This document shows positions 29,634 to 40,300 of a DNA stretch of 64,000 nucleotides, piece by piece. Numbering within the stretch: position 1 is the first letter of the stretch; each line of letters begins with the position of its first letter. Source of the DNA: Chrysoperla carnea (taxonomy: Eukaryota > Arthropoda > Insecta > Neuroptera > Chrysopidae); contig NC_058338.1 in the NCBI RefSeq assembly GCF_905475395.1, positions 75,837,435 to 75,901,434 on the forward strand. The letters run 5' to 3'. The notes beneath the pieces were generated by a model. The model had not been told where the DNA came from and did not search any database. It saw only the letters and a program-made list of their open reading frames with translations. A program made the translations under genes and the position numbers.

Positions 29634-32600
29634 TAAATGATAAAAAACTTTTATTTAATTCCAAACACTCTCGAAACAATCAATTTAATTTTTTAATTGA
29701 CACAGGTGCTAGTGTTAGTTTATTAAAAGTTAACAATCTAAACCCCAATCATAAAACGGAAATAAATAGTAACATTAGAATATCAATTAAAGGTATAACT
29801 GATGGAACAATTTCATCATTTGGACTTGTATCAGTCTACATGACTAAAAACGATCACAAATTTCATCATTTTTTTCATTTAGTGGATAGTGACACTGTAC
29901 CATATGACGGAATTTTAGGTACAGATTTTCTAACGAAACATAATGCTGTAATTAACTATAAAACTAATTCAATTTCTTTAGATCCCGCGAAAATTTTTAA
30001 TACAAAAATCGAACCATCTAGGAAAGATGAAATTTTAAAACTATTACGTACGGACACATTAAATGAAGAAGAAAAATCTAAGTTAACCGAAGTAATTATT
30101 GAATACAACCAAATTGTAAAATTAGAAAACGATATTCCAGGGTGCACAAATAAAATTGAACATGAAATTAAATTGATTGATGAGAGTTGTGCAATTAAAA
30201 ATAAAATTTATCCTTTACCCAAACACTTACGTGAAGAAGCACAAAAACAAATTGACGAATTACTTAAAAATAATATTATTCGTAAAAGTAAAAGTCCATA
30301 CAATTCTCCTGTTTGGATTGTAGATAAAAAACTAGACGCTTCAAACATAAAAAAATATCGTATGGTAATTGACTATAGAATGCTTAACCAAAAAACCATA
30401 CCAAATAATTACCCAATTCCACGAATTGATGAAATATTATCAAATTTAGGGGGAAACAAGTACTTTTCGGCTCTTGATTTGGCGAGTGGGTTCCACCAAA
30501 TTCCGATCAAATCCGAGGATATTCCCAAGACGGCCTTCACCGTTGGTCACGGTCATTTCGAATTCCTTCGAATGCCATTTGGTTTGGTAAACGCTCCAGC
30601 GACTTTCCAAACCCTTATGAATGAAATATTTCATGACCAAATTTTACAACAAAAATGTATGTGTTATCTAGATGACTTAATTATTCTTGGAAAAAGTCTA
30701 GACGAACACATCGCATACTTAAAAGAAATTTTACAAATATTAAAAAACAATAATCTAAAAATAAACATGGACAAATGCGAATTTCTTCAACAAGAATTAA
30801 AGTATTTAGGCCATACAATAACTTTATCTGGTATAAAACCTCAAAAAGAAAAAATTGAAAAAATTCTCAATTTAAACGAACCAAAAAATATTAAACAGAT
30901 TCAAAGTTTCCTAGGTATCACTGGATACTATCGAAAATTTATAAAAAATTACGGTGAAATAGCCAAGCCTCTAACCAAACTATTGAAGAAAAATCAAAAA
31001 TTCATATTTGACGAAAAATGTAAAAATTCTTTTGAAACTTTAAAATCAAAAATTACTTCAGCACCAATTCTACAATACCCCGATGATAATAAAATGTTTT
31101 CAATCACTACAGATGCTTCAAATCTGGCTATAGGTGGGGTACTAACACAATCGTATGACGGAGTAGATTTACCTATCGCATACTACTCTTACACACTAAA
31201 CAAAGCCGAACAAAATTACTCTACTATAGAGAAGGAATGCCTTGCTATTTTAAAAACTATTAAAAATTTCCATCATTTTCTCTATGGCCGCGAGTTTTTG
31301 GTAAAAACGGATCACCGCCCATTAGTATGGCTGAATTCGGTTAAGGACCCTACTAGCAGACTCGTACGTTGGAGACTAAAACTTATGAACTACCAGTACA
31401 AGATAAATTACACACCGGGAAAAACAAACTATACTGCAGACACTTTAAGTCGCCCAATATTTGTTGCAATGATAAACAAAGAAAAATCCTATGAAGATTT
31501 TCAAAAATTCAACAAAAAATCAAACCCAATAATAAGATTCAACCCCGGTTGCGATATAGCAACAATTAAAAATTTAATAATACCATGTGCAAAAAATTTA
31601 AATATTAACGAAAATTTAAAAACATTTATTCTAAACAATTTTACCTTAAATGAAATTAAAAATGCAAATCTTGGTCAAGTTCTGAGAAAAGAAAACGCTA
31701 ACCAAAATATAATTTTACTAATTCTAAAACAACACGAAAATTATAAAATAAACCCAAAACTTTTATATGAAGTAGTGGACGAAGTAGCACTTACATCACC
31801 TGACTTCAACACCTTCATTGACTTAGCATTTATAGATAAATCAATTCAAACAAAATATCTAAATAACCTACTGTTATATCATTTTAATAATAATATCGAA
31901 AAGATAAACGTCGAAAATATAAACTACAGTACGCTTCTAACTGAGGATGAAATACAGAATATATTAGAAAACGAACTAAATATATCAAATGAAGAACCCG
32001 AACAAATTCCATCTACTTCCAAAGAAAATGACAACGAAATCATCGAAATACCAGATGATATAGACACAGACAACATAGAACCAGGCGAGGTAGAACCACC
32101 AAATGAAACACAACCAAATAATGCAGAACCAAACGAGAATACTGTATCTGAGGAAGGAACAACCACTACCATTATCCGTACAGACGAAGAAAAGAAGAGA
32201 CTTTTACAAGAATATCACGATTCCCCACTTAGAGGACACCCAGGCGTCTCAAGAACGTATAGTGAACTTCGAGAAAAATACTTTTGGAAGGGAATGAAAA
32301 CATACGTTGAAAACTATATAAAGAAATGTCCTACATGTCAAAAAGCAAAATCTTCTAATCTAAATAAAGCGCCCATGGTTATCACCACCACTGCGGAAAA
32401 TTTCAACGATGAAATTTCAATGGACTTTGTAGGTCCCCTACCGGTCACATCAAATGGAAATAAATTCATCTTAACCATACAAGATCACCTTACGAAACAT
32501 CTGCAAGCTTTTCCAATGTCAGATAGAAAAGCTGAAACAACAGCTATCTATTTTTTGAAATATGCTTGTACATTCGGATTTCCTAAGGCCATCCTCACGG

Positions 32601-33292
32601 ATCAAGATCCGGTCTTCACCAGCGCACTAATAAAAGAAGTAAACAAATTATTCGACATAAAACAAAAATTGACATCACCATATCATCCACAAACCAATGG
32701 ATCTTTAGAAAGGACGCATTCTTATATTGAAAATTATCTTCGAGCATACATTAACGCCGAAATGGATAATTGGGATGAAATGCTCTACCTAGCAACATTC
32801 TCATACAACAGTCATAAAAATCGTTCCACAAACGAAACTCCATACACATTGGTATTCGGAATAGATCCACACATTCCCACTTCATTCGAGAAAAACACAA
32901 CAAGGAAAACCTATCAAAATTTATCAAAGGAAGTTCAGGACAAATTAAAACGTATTCGGACAGTTGCAAGAGAAAATTTAACCAAAAGTAAAGAAGTTAA
33001 TAAAGCCCAATATGACAAAAAACAAACCAAACCACGCACATTTAACGTAGGAGACTATGTATTAATCAAGGAAGGCCAAGCAGCCCCAGGAAAACTAAAA
33101 AACCGATTCAGAGGTCCTTTCAAAATCATTTCAGTCCATCCTGAATCACACACCGTCACTATAAAAATGAAAAAATCAAACAAAACGTACCATGAAAATA
33201 ATCTGAAACATTATATTTCAGATGATGATCAGATTGTTCGTACTGCTATTACTTCGCCAGGCGACAACAGAACTACAGGTGGAACAAATTGA
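29552..33292 (+). CDS. pol: Pol polyprotein: protease, reverse transcriptase, RNase H, integrase
   Basis: It is translated as a Gag-Pol fusion by -1 frameshift; the first ATG or GTG is not needed. Visible motifs in order are aspartic protease DTGA (about 29699); RT with ALDLASGFHQ and catalytic YLDD (30665-30676); RNase H TDAS (about 31109) and KECLAI; then an acidic Pro/Asn-rich linker (about 31980-32180). Integrase follows with an H-x6-H..C-x2-C zinc module (HDSPLRGH..CPTC), a D, D-35-E triad (D in SMDFVG, D at 32600, E at 32708) and a GPF module near the C terminus. About 1,246 residues follow the shift site with no stop. Its end overlaps the env start by 71 bp. Confidence 0.95.
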   Translation, partial: LQIARVNGSPNYEQVNRVGFTKLPNAIINDKKLLFNSKHSRNNQFNFLIDTGASVSLLKVNNLNPNHKTEINSNIRISIKGITDGTISSFGLVSVYMTKNDHKFHHFFHLVDSDTVPYDGILGTDFLTKHNAVINYKTNSISLDPAKIFNTKIEPSRKDEILKLLRTDTLNEEEKSKLTEVIIEYNQIVKLENDIPGCTNKIEHEIKLIDESCAIKNKIYPLPKHLREEAQKQIDELLKNNIIRKSKSPYNSPVWIVDKKLDASNIKKYRMVIDYRMLNQKTIPNNYPIPRIDEILSNLGGNKYFSALDLASGFHQIPIKSEDIPKTAFTVGHGHFEFLRMPFGLVNAPATFQTLMNEIFHDQILQQKCMCYLDDLIILGKSLDEHIAYLKEILQILKNNNLKINMDKCEFLQQELKYLGHTITLSGIKPQKEKIEKILNLNEPKNIKQIQSFLGITGYYRKFIKNYGEIAKPLTKLLKKNQKFIFDEKCKNSFETLKSKITSAPILQYPDDNKMFSITTDASNLAIGGVLTQSYDGVDLPIAYYSYTLNKAEQNYSTIEKECLAILKTIKNFHHFLYGREFLVKTDHRPLVWLNSVKDPTSRLVRWRLKLMNYQYKINYTPGKTNYTADTLSRPIFVAMINKEKSYEDFQKFNKKSNPIIRFNPGCDIATIKNLIIPCAKNLNINENLKTFILNNFTLNEIKNANLGQVLRKENANQNIILLILKQHENYKINPKLLYEVVDEVALTSPDFNTFIDLAFIDKSIQTKYLNNLLLYHFNNNIEKINVENINYSTLLTEDEIQNILENELNISNEEPEQIPSTSKENDNEIIEIPDDIDTDNIEPGEVEPPNETQPNNAEPNENTVSEEGTTTTIIRTDEEKKRLLQEYHDSPLRGHPGVSRTYSELREKYFWKGMKTYVENYIKKCPTCQKAKSSNLNKAPMVITTTAENFNDEISMDFVGPLPVTSNGNKFILTIQDHLTKHLQAFPMSDRKAETTAIYFLKYACTFGFPKAILTDQDPVFTSALIKEVNKLFDIKQKLTSPYHPQTNGSLERTHSYIENYLRAYINAEMDNWDEMLYLATFSYNSHKNRSTNETPYTLVFGIDPHIPTSFEKNTTRKTYQNLSKEVQDKLKRIRTVARENLTKSKEVNKAQYDKKQTKPRTFNVGDYVLIKEGQAAPGKLKNRFRGPFKIISVHPESHTVTIKMKKSNKTYHENNLKHYISDDDQIVRTAITSPGDNRTTGGTN

Positions 33293-35213
33293 TAAATCAC
33301 CTGGTTTATTTTTCAAACGCCTCGGAGAAGCAAAAATATGTAACCAACATCTAACTTTACTTCACTTTATAAATACTACTACCTTCAATGAAAACTTAAA
33401 CACAGCAACACGCTTTTACCATAAATCTTATACGTTATGTTCACTGATACCAAGTAATCACTCCAACGCAGCAGCTTGTAAACTTCAACAAAAATTATTA
33501 GTGCAACAATTAACTGAAATTAAATCATTAATTAATACCGTTCAATCCCACAATTTACAATTAGACAAACCGACTACAACAAAAACTCTTTTAAGAAAAC
33601 GTCGAGGTCTCATAAATGCAGGATCTAAAATCCTGAAATGGCTAGTAGGTACACCCGATTCAGACGACTCTGAATTCTACTCAAATTCTATTAATTCTCT
33701 TATCGATGATCGGAAAACCACCCACTTAATGATGAAAGACCAAATAAAAATACTTTCAGACACCATGAATACACTAAATAAAACCTTAGAAACAATACAA
33801 GACGCTGAACAGGAGTTAAACGCGAATATTAAATCTTTTAATAAATTTATAAATAAATCATCTGCAGCAATTAACGAAAACTCTCTAGAAATAGAAATAT
33901 TAGATCATTTATTATTAATAAAACAAATAAACGATATAAATATTAGACAGCTACAATCCTATAGCATGACTCTAACGCTCATTCGTCATGGAATTGTAGA
34001 TTATAATATAATTAATCCTACCACACTTTATAATGAATTAAAACAAATCACTTCATTATCATTACCAATTAAAATAGAACCAGAAAATATTGAATACTAT
34101 TATCAAATTATGGATGTTAAAGCTTTCATAAAAGAATCTACACTAGTAATATTAATTAAAATCCCAATAGCACAAATCTCAGAATTTAACCTATTTCAAG
34201 TATTTCCTTTACCAACTCCACATAAAAATTCAAGCCAAATTTCCTATATCACAATTGATTATCCATATTTAATATCTAGCAGAAGTAAATCTCAATTCGC
34301 ATTACTTAAACAGCTTGACAAATGCATTCGCCTAAATGACTTGTACATTTGTAAGCACATCGACACAATGGAACGACGTTCAACCGATATATGTGAATTG
34401 GAAATGTTCGATTTGGAAAACCAAATTATACCAAAATCATGTAAAACTACCACCATCATTGCCCAACCTGAAATATGGCAACAAGTATCAAAAAATCAAT
34501 GGCTGTTTATCCTTTCCAAATTAACAAAAGGAACTCTACTTTGCAATACTGGAGCAGACCAAGAATCAACATTAAACGGAATGGGTTTACTAAAAATTAC
34601 TGGAGATTGTCGCTTTATAACAAACAATATTATTCTACAACCAGAAATAACAATTCGAAATGTAACTACGTACCTACAAATTCCACAAGTAAACATTTTA
34701 GAAGATGATTGTTGTAAATATCTTTTTAAAGAAGAAAAACTTAGTCCAGAACAATTAAAACCAATAAAATTAAGAAATCTGGATTTAAATGAAATCAAAT
34801 ACACACAACATCAACTGAAGAAAATGGATGAAAACCTGCAAACACAATTAAATAAACCATTCATAATCAAATACGAAAATACAATTTATAAATGGTTATG
34901 TTATATTGGAAGCGCTATGGCATCAATAGTTATTCTTTATTACACATACAAATATGGAATCTTCAAAGTCCTCGCAACCCTTTTGTCAAAAACCATCAAC
35001 TGCTTACTACCATGCAAAAAGAAAAATGGAGATACGTTTAACTTTTATAACTGCCTATTCGGAGAAAACAGGAACAATCAAGTTCAACCATACGAAACCA
35101 AAATCATATACGAACCAGATCAAGAAACTGTTCTTCTACAAAACAGAAGACGGGCACCTTCAGAATCATCAAGCATTTCTGGCCGGCGTCCAATCCGTCA
35201 AGTAAAACTTTAA
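33222..35213 (+). CDS. env: Env-like fusion glycoprotein
   Basis: This 663-residue frame overlaps the end of pol. The ATG lies right after a TTTCAG acceptor, which suggests a spliced message. The N terminus (MMIRLFVLLLLRQ) is a short signal peptide. A furin-type site R-K-R-R lies at residues 125-128, followed by a glycine-containing fusion-peptide-like segment and long heptad-like helices. A membrane anchor lies at about residues 557-580 and a cytoplasmic tail follows. This plan matches the errantivirus/baculovirus F-like envelope family. No frameshift or stop is present. Function in cell-to-cell transfer is known for relatives, not shown here. Confidence 0.88.
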   Translation: MMIRLFVLLLLRQATTELQVEQIDKSPGLFFKRLGEAKICNQHLTLLHFINTTTFNENLNTATRFYHKSYTLCSLIPSNHSNAAACKLQQKLLVQQLTEIKSLINTVQSHNLQLDKPTTTKTLLRKRRGLINAGSKILKWLVGTPDSDDSEFYSNSINSLIDDRKTTHLMMKDQIKILSDTMNTLNKTLETIQDAEQELNANIKSFNKFINKSSAAINENSLEIEILDHLLLIKQINDINIRQLQSYSMTLTLIRHGIVDYNIINPTTLYNELKQITSLSLPIKIEPENIEYYYQIMDVKAFIKESTLVILIKIPIAQISEFNLFQVFPLPTPHKNSSQISYITIDYPYLISSRSKSQFALLKQLDKCIRLNDLYICKHIDTMERRSTDICELEMFDLENQIIPKSCKTTTIIAQPEIWQQVSKNQWLFILSKLTKGTLLCNTGADQESTLNGMGLLKITGDCRFITNNIILQPEITIRNVTTYLQIPQVNILEDDCCKYLFKEEKLSPEQLKPIKLRNLDLNEIKYTQHQLKKMDENLQTQLNKPFIIKYENTIYKWLCYIGSAMASIVILYYTYKYGIFKVLATLLSKTINCLLPCKKKNGDTFNFYNCLFGENRNNQVQPYETKIIYEPDQETVLLQNRRRAPSESSSISGRRPIRQVKL

Positions 35214-35253
35214 GAATTTCCTCGTTCAAGAAACTGCGTAAATTCTTTTAATA

Positions 35254-35262
35254 GGGGAGGAT
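35254..35262 (+). other. Polypurine tract
   Basis: GGGGAGGAT sits immediately before the 3' LTR, the expected place for the plus-strand primer. Confidence 0.8.
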
Positions 35263-35826
35263 TGTGGTGCATCAGATTTCCAACACAGATTCCCATAAAC
35301 TGAATATTTGAGAATCGCTGACTAAGCAGACTCCCATAATAAATTCATTTCTTCTTTTTTGCAGGATTGCATTATTTTCATTATAAATAAAAATATTTTT
35401 CTAATTTTAATTAGTCTTTGATAATCTTTGAAAAAATAAAATTTTTAAGTTAATTTCGAATTGTTAATATGTTCAAAATAGTTTACATCATATTAATTGT
35501 TATAATCATTGTTGTAATGTAAAGTTATTTTTATTAATTAAATACAAAATATCTCAATTTAATTAAAAATTAATAAAGTGTTATAATTTGAAAAACATCC
35601 TAAATACGAAGTAATCAACATTCAACAAAATAAAAGTGAACATCGAAAGCATCGAGAAGTTAACACAACAATAGATCAAAGCTCCGTTTCTTGAATTTAA
35701 CGAAAAAATCAAGTGGCGATCCCGTTAAACTGAACTGAAGGATTTCCAGTCGAATCCATTTCATAGGAGAACAACTAACAATTTTCGGACCAAATTGGTT
35801 TTCCTAAAAGTGAAATTGGAGGTCAC

Positions 35827-35830
<4 letters not shown>
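35263..35830 (+). repeat. 3' LTR
   Basis: This 568-bp repeat is the same length as the 5' LTR with no difference noticed by eye. It ends GGTCACGACA directly against (TA)n. Confidence 0.95.

Positions 35831-35888
<58 letters not shown>
35831..35888. repeat. (TA)n microsatellite, right half
   Basis: Twenty-nine TA units follow the 3' LTR. Together with 27692-27713 they form the original microsatellite split by the retrovirus. Confidence 0.85.
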
Positions 35889-35890
<2 letters not shown>

Positions 35891-36084
35891 AGATCTTGGA
35901 AATGGCTCCAAAGATTTTCATGAAAATGAGTATGTAGGGGTTTTTTGGGGCGATAAGTCGATCTAGCTAGGTTTCATTTATCAGAAATGTCGTTTTATCC
36001 GTCTTTTCATGAAAAATTCATCAGACATCTTGGATTTTTTCTTGGAAATTTAATCTAGGAGTGTTTTTAGCAATGCTTCTAGTT

Positions 36085-36260
36085 TCTAAATGTTTCGGGA
36101 ATACGAAATCCTAAACTCGTACTTGAAACATAGCTAAGAACACTTTCGTTCAAATTATCTTTCAAACAAAAAACAAACACAAATTCATAATTCAAAATCG
36201 GCTCATCTGCCTAAGAGCTGAGATATCACAGACAGACCTTTTTAAAACCTTTTTGAATTC
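36085..36260 (-). repeat. Dispersed repeat B, copy 3
   Basis: This is the reverse complement of the family. ACATAGCTAAGAACACTTTC, AAAATCGGCTCATCTGCC and CACAGACAGACC occur in the expected reversed order. Confidence 0.5.
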
Positions 36261-36392
36261 TGTTTAATCTGATATTTTTTCATAATCATGCATTGTCAAA
36301 GTTAATGATATCTAGCCAAAACTGTGAAGCTAGAGTGTAGTTTTAGAACAATAGACACCAAAATAATAAGGGAAAATCAAAACTTTCCTAGA

Positions 36393-36644
36393 ATGGCCAC
36401 CATATCGCGTGATAAAACAGCTATGACCATTTGCTCGTGGCGAAATGGAACTTCATTTTGTTTTTTTACTCCAAACTCAACTATTATCGACATTCCCCAT
36501 TTTTATGATTCTGAAGTAAATGATTGGGATAAAATCTACAAAAGTTTTGATCAAACCATTGTGATCAAGCACCCAAAAACATATGGAATTTTCGATTATA
36601 CTTTGGGCAAAAAAATAGTATCAGAAATGCTTGTCATAATATAA
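36393..36644 (+). CDS. Small hypothetical ORF, possibly an exon
   Basis: The ATG frame of 83 codons begins MATISRDKTAMTICSWRNGT and ends SEMLVII. The composition is protein-like (several W, Y and F residues in a mixed sequence) rather than the Lys/Ile/Asn bias of random AT-rich frames. CTTTCCTAG just before 36392 could be a splice acceptor, so it may be a terminal exon or a fragment of a copied gene. AATAAA occurs at about 36843. No family is recognised. It may be chance. Confidence 0.25.
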   Translation: MATISRDKTAMTICSWRNGTSFCFFTPNSTIIDIPHFYDSEVNDWDKIYKSFDQTIVIKHPKTYGIFDYTLGKKIVSEMLVII

Positions 36645-37335
36645 AAATTTGACATGACTTAAAAATTATAGTATAGCTCGCGATAAAAAGTTACGACTTA
36701 TCCAAACAAGTTTTTATGATATTTTTCGAAAATTCTTTCACAGAGAATGCAAAATCCTTGATGGCGCTACATAAACTTGAGTAATATTCTCCTTATATTT
36801 ATTCTAGCCGACAGAAAATTAAAAGCATATCATGTGATGAAAAATAAAACATATATACGTGAAGGCTCTATAAAAAGGATACATTTTGTCCCTTCTATCT
36901 ATCTTTAACCAATTTCTTTTTAGTTACAAATTATACGATACGATATTATCGCACATACCAATTAATCGGGGTTGTCAAATTTACATGGAAATATAAATAA
37001 TAAACAAATTGAATGAATCATATAGGATATTTTCCAACCAACAAATGAATAAAAAATTTTCCAATGAAACTATTAACTTAATACCGTTGCTATAAAAAAT
37101 AACGTTCAATCAACATTTGACACCATAAAGAAACATGCAAAATTCATTCATCCGATCGTAAAATTATACAAAATGTTTGTTTTTGAAAAAAAATGAAAAA
37201 TTCTAATGCGTGGAAACCGAAATTAAAATATTAAACATTAAAACAAACAAATAAGATCCAGTTTGTTTGGATAAGTTAAAATTTACAAGTATATTGAAAA
37301 TAATCATTTAGTATAAATTAAAAACTCTAATAAAA

Positions 37336-37383
37336 ATGGCTTTTCGGACTGGTGTCAAAATTTTTCGTCATTATTTTCAACAA
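37336..37383 (+). CDS. Exon 1: presequence start
   Basis: It encodes MAFRTGVKIFRHYFQQ, then a CAA|GTAAGA donor (phase 0). The 56-nt intron ends TTTTTTCCAG. The short exon carries the initiator ATG for the long downstream frame, which lacks an upstream ATG of its own before residue 73. Confidence 0.82.
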
Positions 37384-40300
37384 GTAAGAGCAAAAATATT
37401 TTCTATAATTATTTCTTCTACATAGAGATTTTTTTCCAGAATGTTTCACTACGTACTTTAAACAATTATCGGAATACCGCCACTCTTATCAAACCATTCC
37501 CTTCGACAAGTCATTCAAAGGATCAAAAAAATAGTATAAATGAAGATAAAAAGAATTTGCATAGCGGCAATGCAAATACATCAAAAATATGTGCGGAAAC
37601 CCCTAATGGGTGTGGTGCTGTAACTGCCAAAACAGGTATTTTTGAAATAAAAAAAAATTTATTAAACACTCATAAAAATAAGATGGCAATCGTAAGTTTA
37701 AAACCTGGCATAAGACATTTTCACACAAATCGTGCTTCGTTACAAGTGGGTGCTAATAAAATCAGAAAATTATTGAATACAGAAATGAGTATCCGAAAAA
37801 CATTAACAATAATACAAAAAAGATTTATTCATCCAATCTACGAATGTCCACCACCTCCACCACCAAAAGAACCTTGTGGATATTTATATCCACCACCCGA
37901 ACCTGAATTATATTGTCCACAGCCTTGTGCACGTACGCCAGCAGAAAAACGTTTGTGGAGTCAATGTGGCAGAATGTGTATAAGAGGTTGTCCACTTCGT
38001 CGACAACAAGAATATTGTTTTGATGAAGAGTTAGTACAGCCATGCTACGAAAAAATGTTACCACCAACACCTTCATTTTCAGAATGTCGATGTAACCCAA
38101 TACCCAAACCAATTTTATGCCCCGAATGTTATCCAAAATTTCCTTCTTGTCCAAAACCACCCAAGTATTCAGTTTTATGTCAAGCGTTACCTTTGCCAAG
38201 ACGTCTAGATTGTATACCTAGACCAAAACCTCGACAAAAACCGTGGTCGGAAATTGAAAGATGTAATATACCACAACGTTGTTATAACCCATGGAGGGCG
38301 GATGATCACTATCCTCCAAAGCAATGGAAACCCCTACCTCCAGTATTTCCATCATTTCCACCACCAACCAAAGAATTCATATTTAGTAAACCTGGACCTG
38401 CGAACATTGGTGGCCCGCCAATGGGCTGCAGTATACGAGCATTCAGTACATTTTCGAGACAATCACAAAAACGAGCCTACAGTACATCTTCTCCTAGACA
38501 AATACAAAAACCAATTCATGTAATATCTACCATTATTCGAAAAATGAGTTTATGGCCACCACCACCTTGTCGCACAATGTACCCAAGAAATTGTAGAGTT
38601 GCTGAAAAAGAATATGATCCATGTATTCGTGAATTAAGACGTCGTACCGAAGGGCTTGGCTGTATGAAAGAAGTACGACCAGCAACCGGTAACTGTTATC
38701 GTTGGCATAAACGTGTAAATAAGATCGTTGGGAATATATCACAATATGATGGACGCGCGAAACCAGATTCACCTTTCTTTCCAAAATTCAGACGTGCCTT
38801 TTCTACCATGCATTCACCTTTTGCTATACAAATGAGAAATTACGCTACGGGACATCATATGCATGATACATTTTCTACTTTTTTACCGATGTATCAAACG
38901 AGATTAATAAAATGTCGTGCAAAATGTGTCGTTTTAAAAGATGATATTCAAAAATTGAGAAACCAAACGGAAGGATGTTGCATTGTCCCCGAACCATGTT
39001 CAATACCGAAAAAAATAATGGAACGTATTGACCCATTAGAAGTACAGTATGATCCAGTTTGTAATATACCAAGATTATGGCATCGACCAATTAGTTTAAA
39101 ATTATTTGCAGAAAAAAATTGTATAGATATACGTAAACAAACCGAAGGTGAATGTAGACCAAAATGCCTAACAACATTTAAATTACCAGGTTGCACGCAA
39201 CGATTCCGAATTGATTGTGCTAGTGCCTTAGCATATTTCCCTTGCAGGAAAAATGAATGTCCGCATCCATCTTACTCAGAATGTAAAGAAGATGATCCGT
39301 ATAGAGACATACATGAATGTACATTCTGTCAAGATTCGATAACGCCACCGAATTTCTATCAAAAAGATCCGGATTGTTCTTGTGCCAAAGGGCCATGTAA
39401 ACGTACATGGTCAGCATCGTGTGAAGACAAAGAAAAAGAATACATTGACCCTAGAACATTCCGTAGAATTCGTTGTTTCACTACTTACGATATAACATCA
39501 AGAGCTTTACCACCAAGTCATGGTCTGAAACGATGCGAAGAGTTGAAACGTCTTCATGCACCCAAAACGGATGCACAAAGAGGGTTTAAATATTCTGTAA
39601 AAGGACCATCCGATATGGGAACAATAATATATGGTAGATATAAACGTTCTTATTCTACTTACACTAGATCCAGAGGAATTAGTCAAAGTGCCAGTAAATT
39701 AGACAAATTGGTTGATGTAACGAGAACAGAACTTATAATGGATCCATCCATAGGCGAAAAGTGTTGTAAAGAAAAATGTGAAGAGTTGTGCTATGATTGC
39801 GAAATTGATACTCCAGAAAATAGAAAAAAATACTGCATTTCTCAAAGACGTGATACATACTCCTGTGGATGTCCCCCAGAACGCACGGATGCACATTGTA
39901 TAAAACAAAATAATTGCCCACAAAATAATTGCAACCCAACTCGTAATTATAGTACATTTCGACCTGGTGACGGTATTATAAGAAGTTTGAACGCCAAATC
40001 TTCAGCTGATATTGATGTAACACCGTCATATGATCTTCCAACTGATACAATGAGGGCTGAATCTACAAAAAATCGTATGAAGATGGCCGATGAAATCGGT
40101 AATTTTGGAATAGATAGTCATGAACACTCCAGAAGAATAACTACAAGACGGCAACAGGCATTGGTTTCATACACGAATTCGTTACGTCACATGTCATCTG
40201 CACCATCAATGTCTTTATCGATCAAATCAGATGATGCTTTTAACGGGTTTGTTAAAATTTCAAAAAAAAAATTACTATCATCCCCGGTCATTTGTGTAAA

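Larger units (their letters stand above)
27714..35830 (+). mobile_element. Complete LTR retrovirus (gypsy/errantivirus-type, Metaviridae) with gag, pol and env
   Basis: This 8,117-bp element has two 568-bp LTRs (TG..CA ends) that I read as identical. It also has a tRNA-type primer-binding site, a polypurine tract and three uninterrupted frames (gag, pol, env). Identical LTRs and open frames indicate a very recent insertion. Domain order in pol (protease, RT, RNase H, integrase) and an env with a basic cleavage site and a membrane anchor place it among insect errantiviruses. Insertion in (TA)n matches the alternating purine-pyrimidine target preference known for that group (for example 17.6 and 297). 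It may be a live element; activity is inferred, not shown. Confidence 0.95.
35889..37335. other. Stretch between the retrovirus and the Cys/Pro-rich gene
   Basis: It holds a minus-strand repeat B copy (36085-36260) and a small open frame (36393-36644, listed separately). A TATAAATA at 36992-36999 lies about 340 bp before the downstream ATG and could belong to its promoter. The remainder is AT-rich and featureless. Confidence 0.5.
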
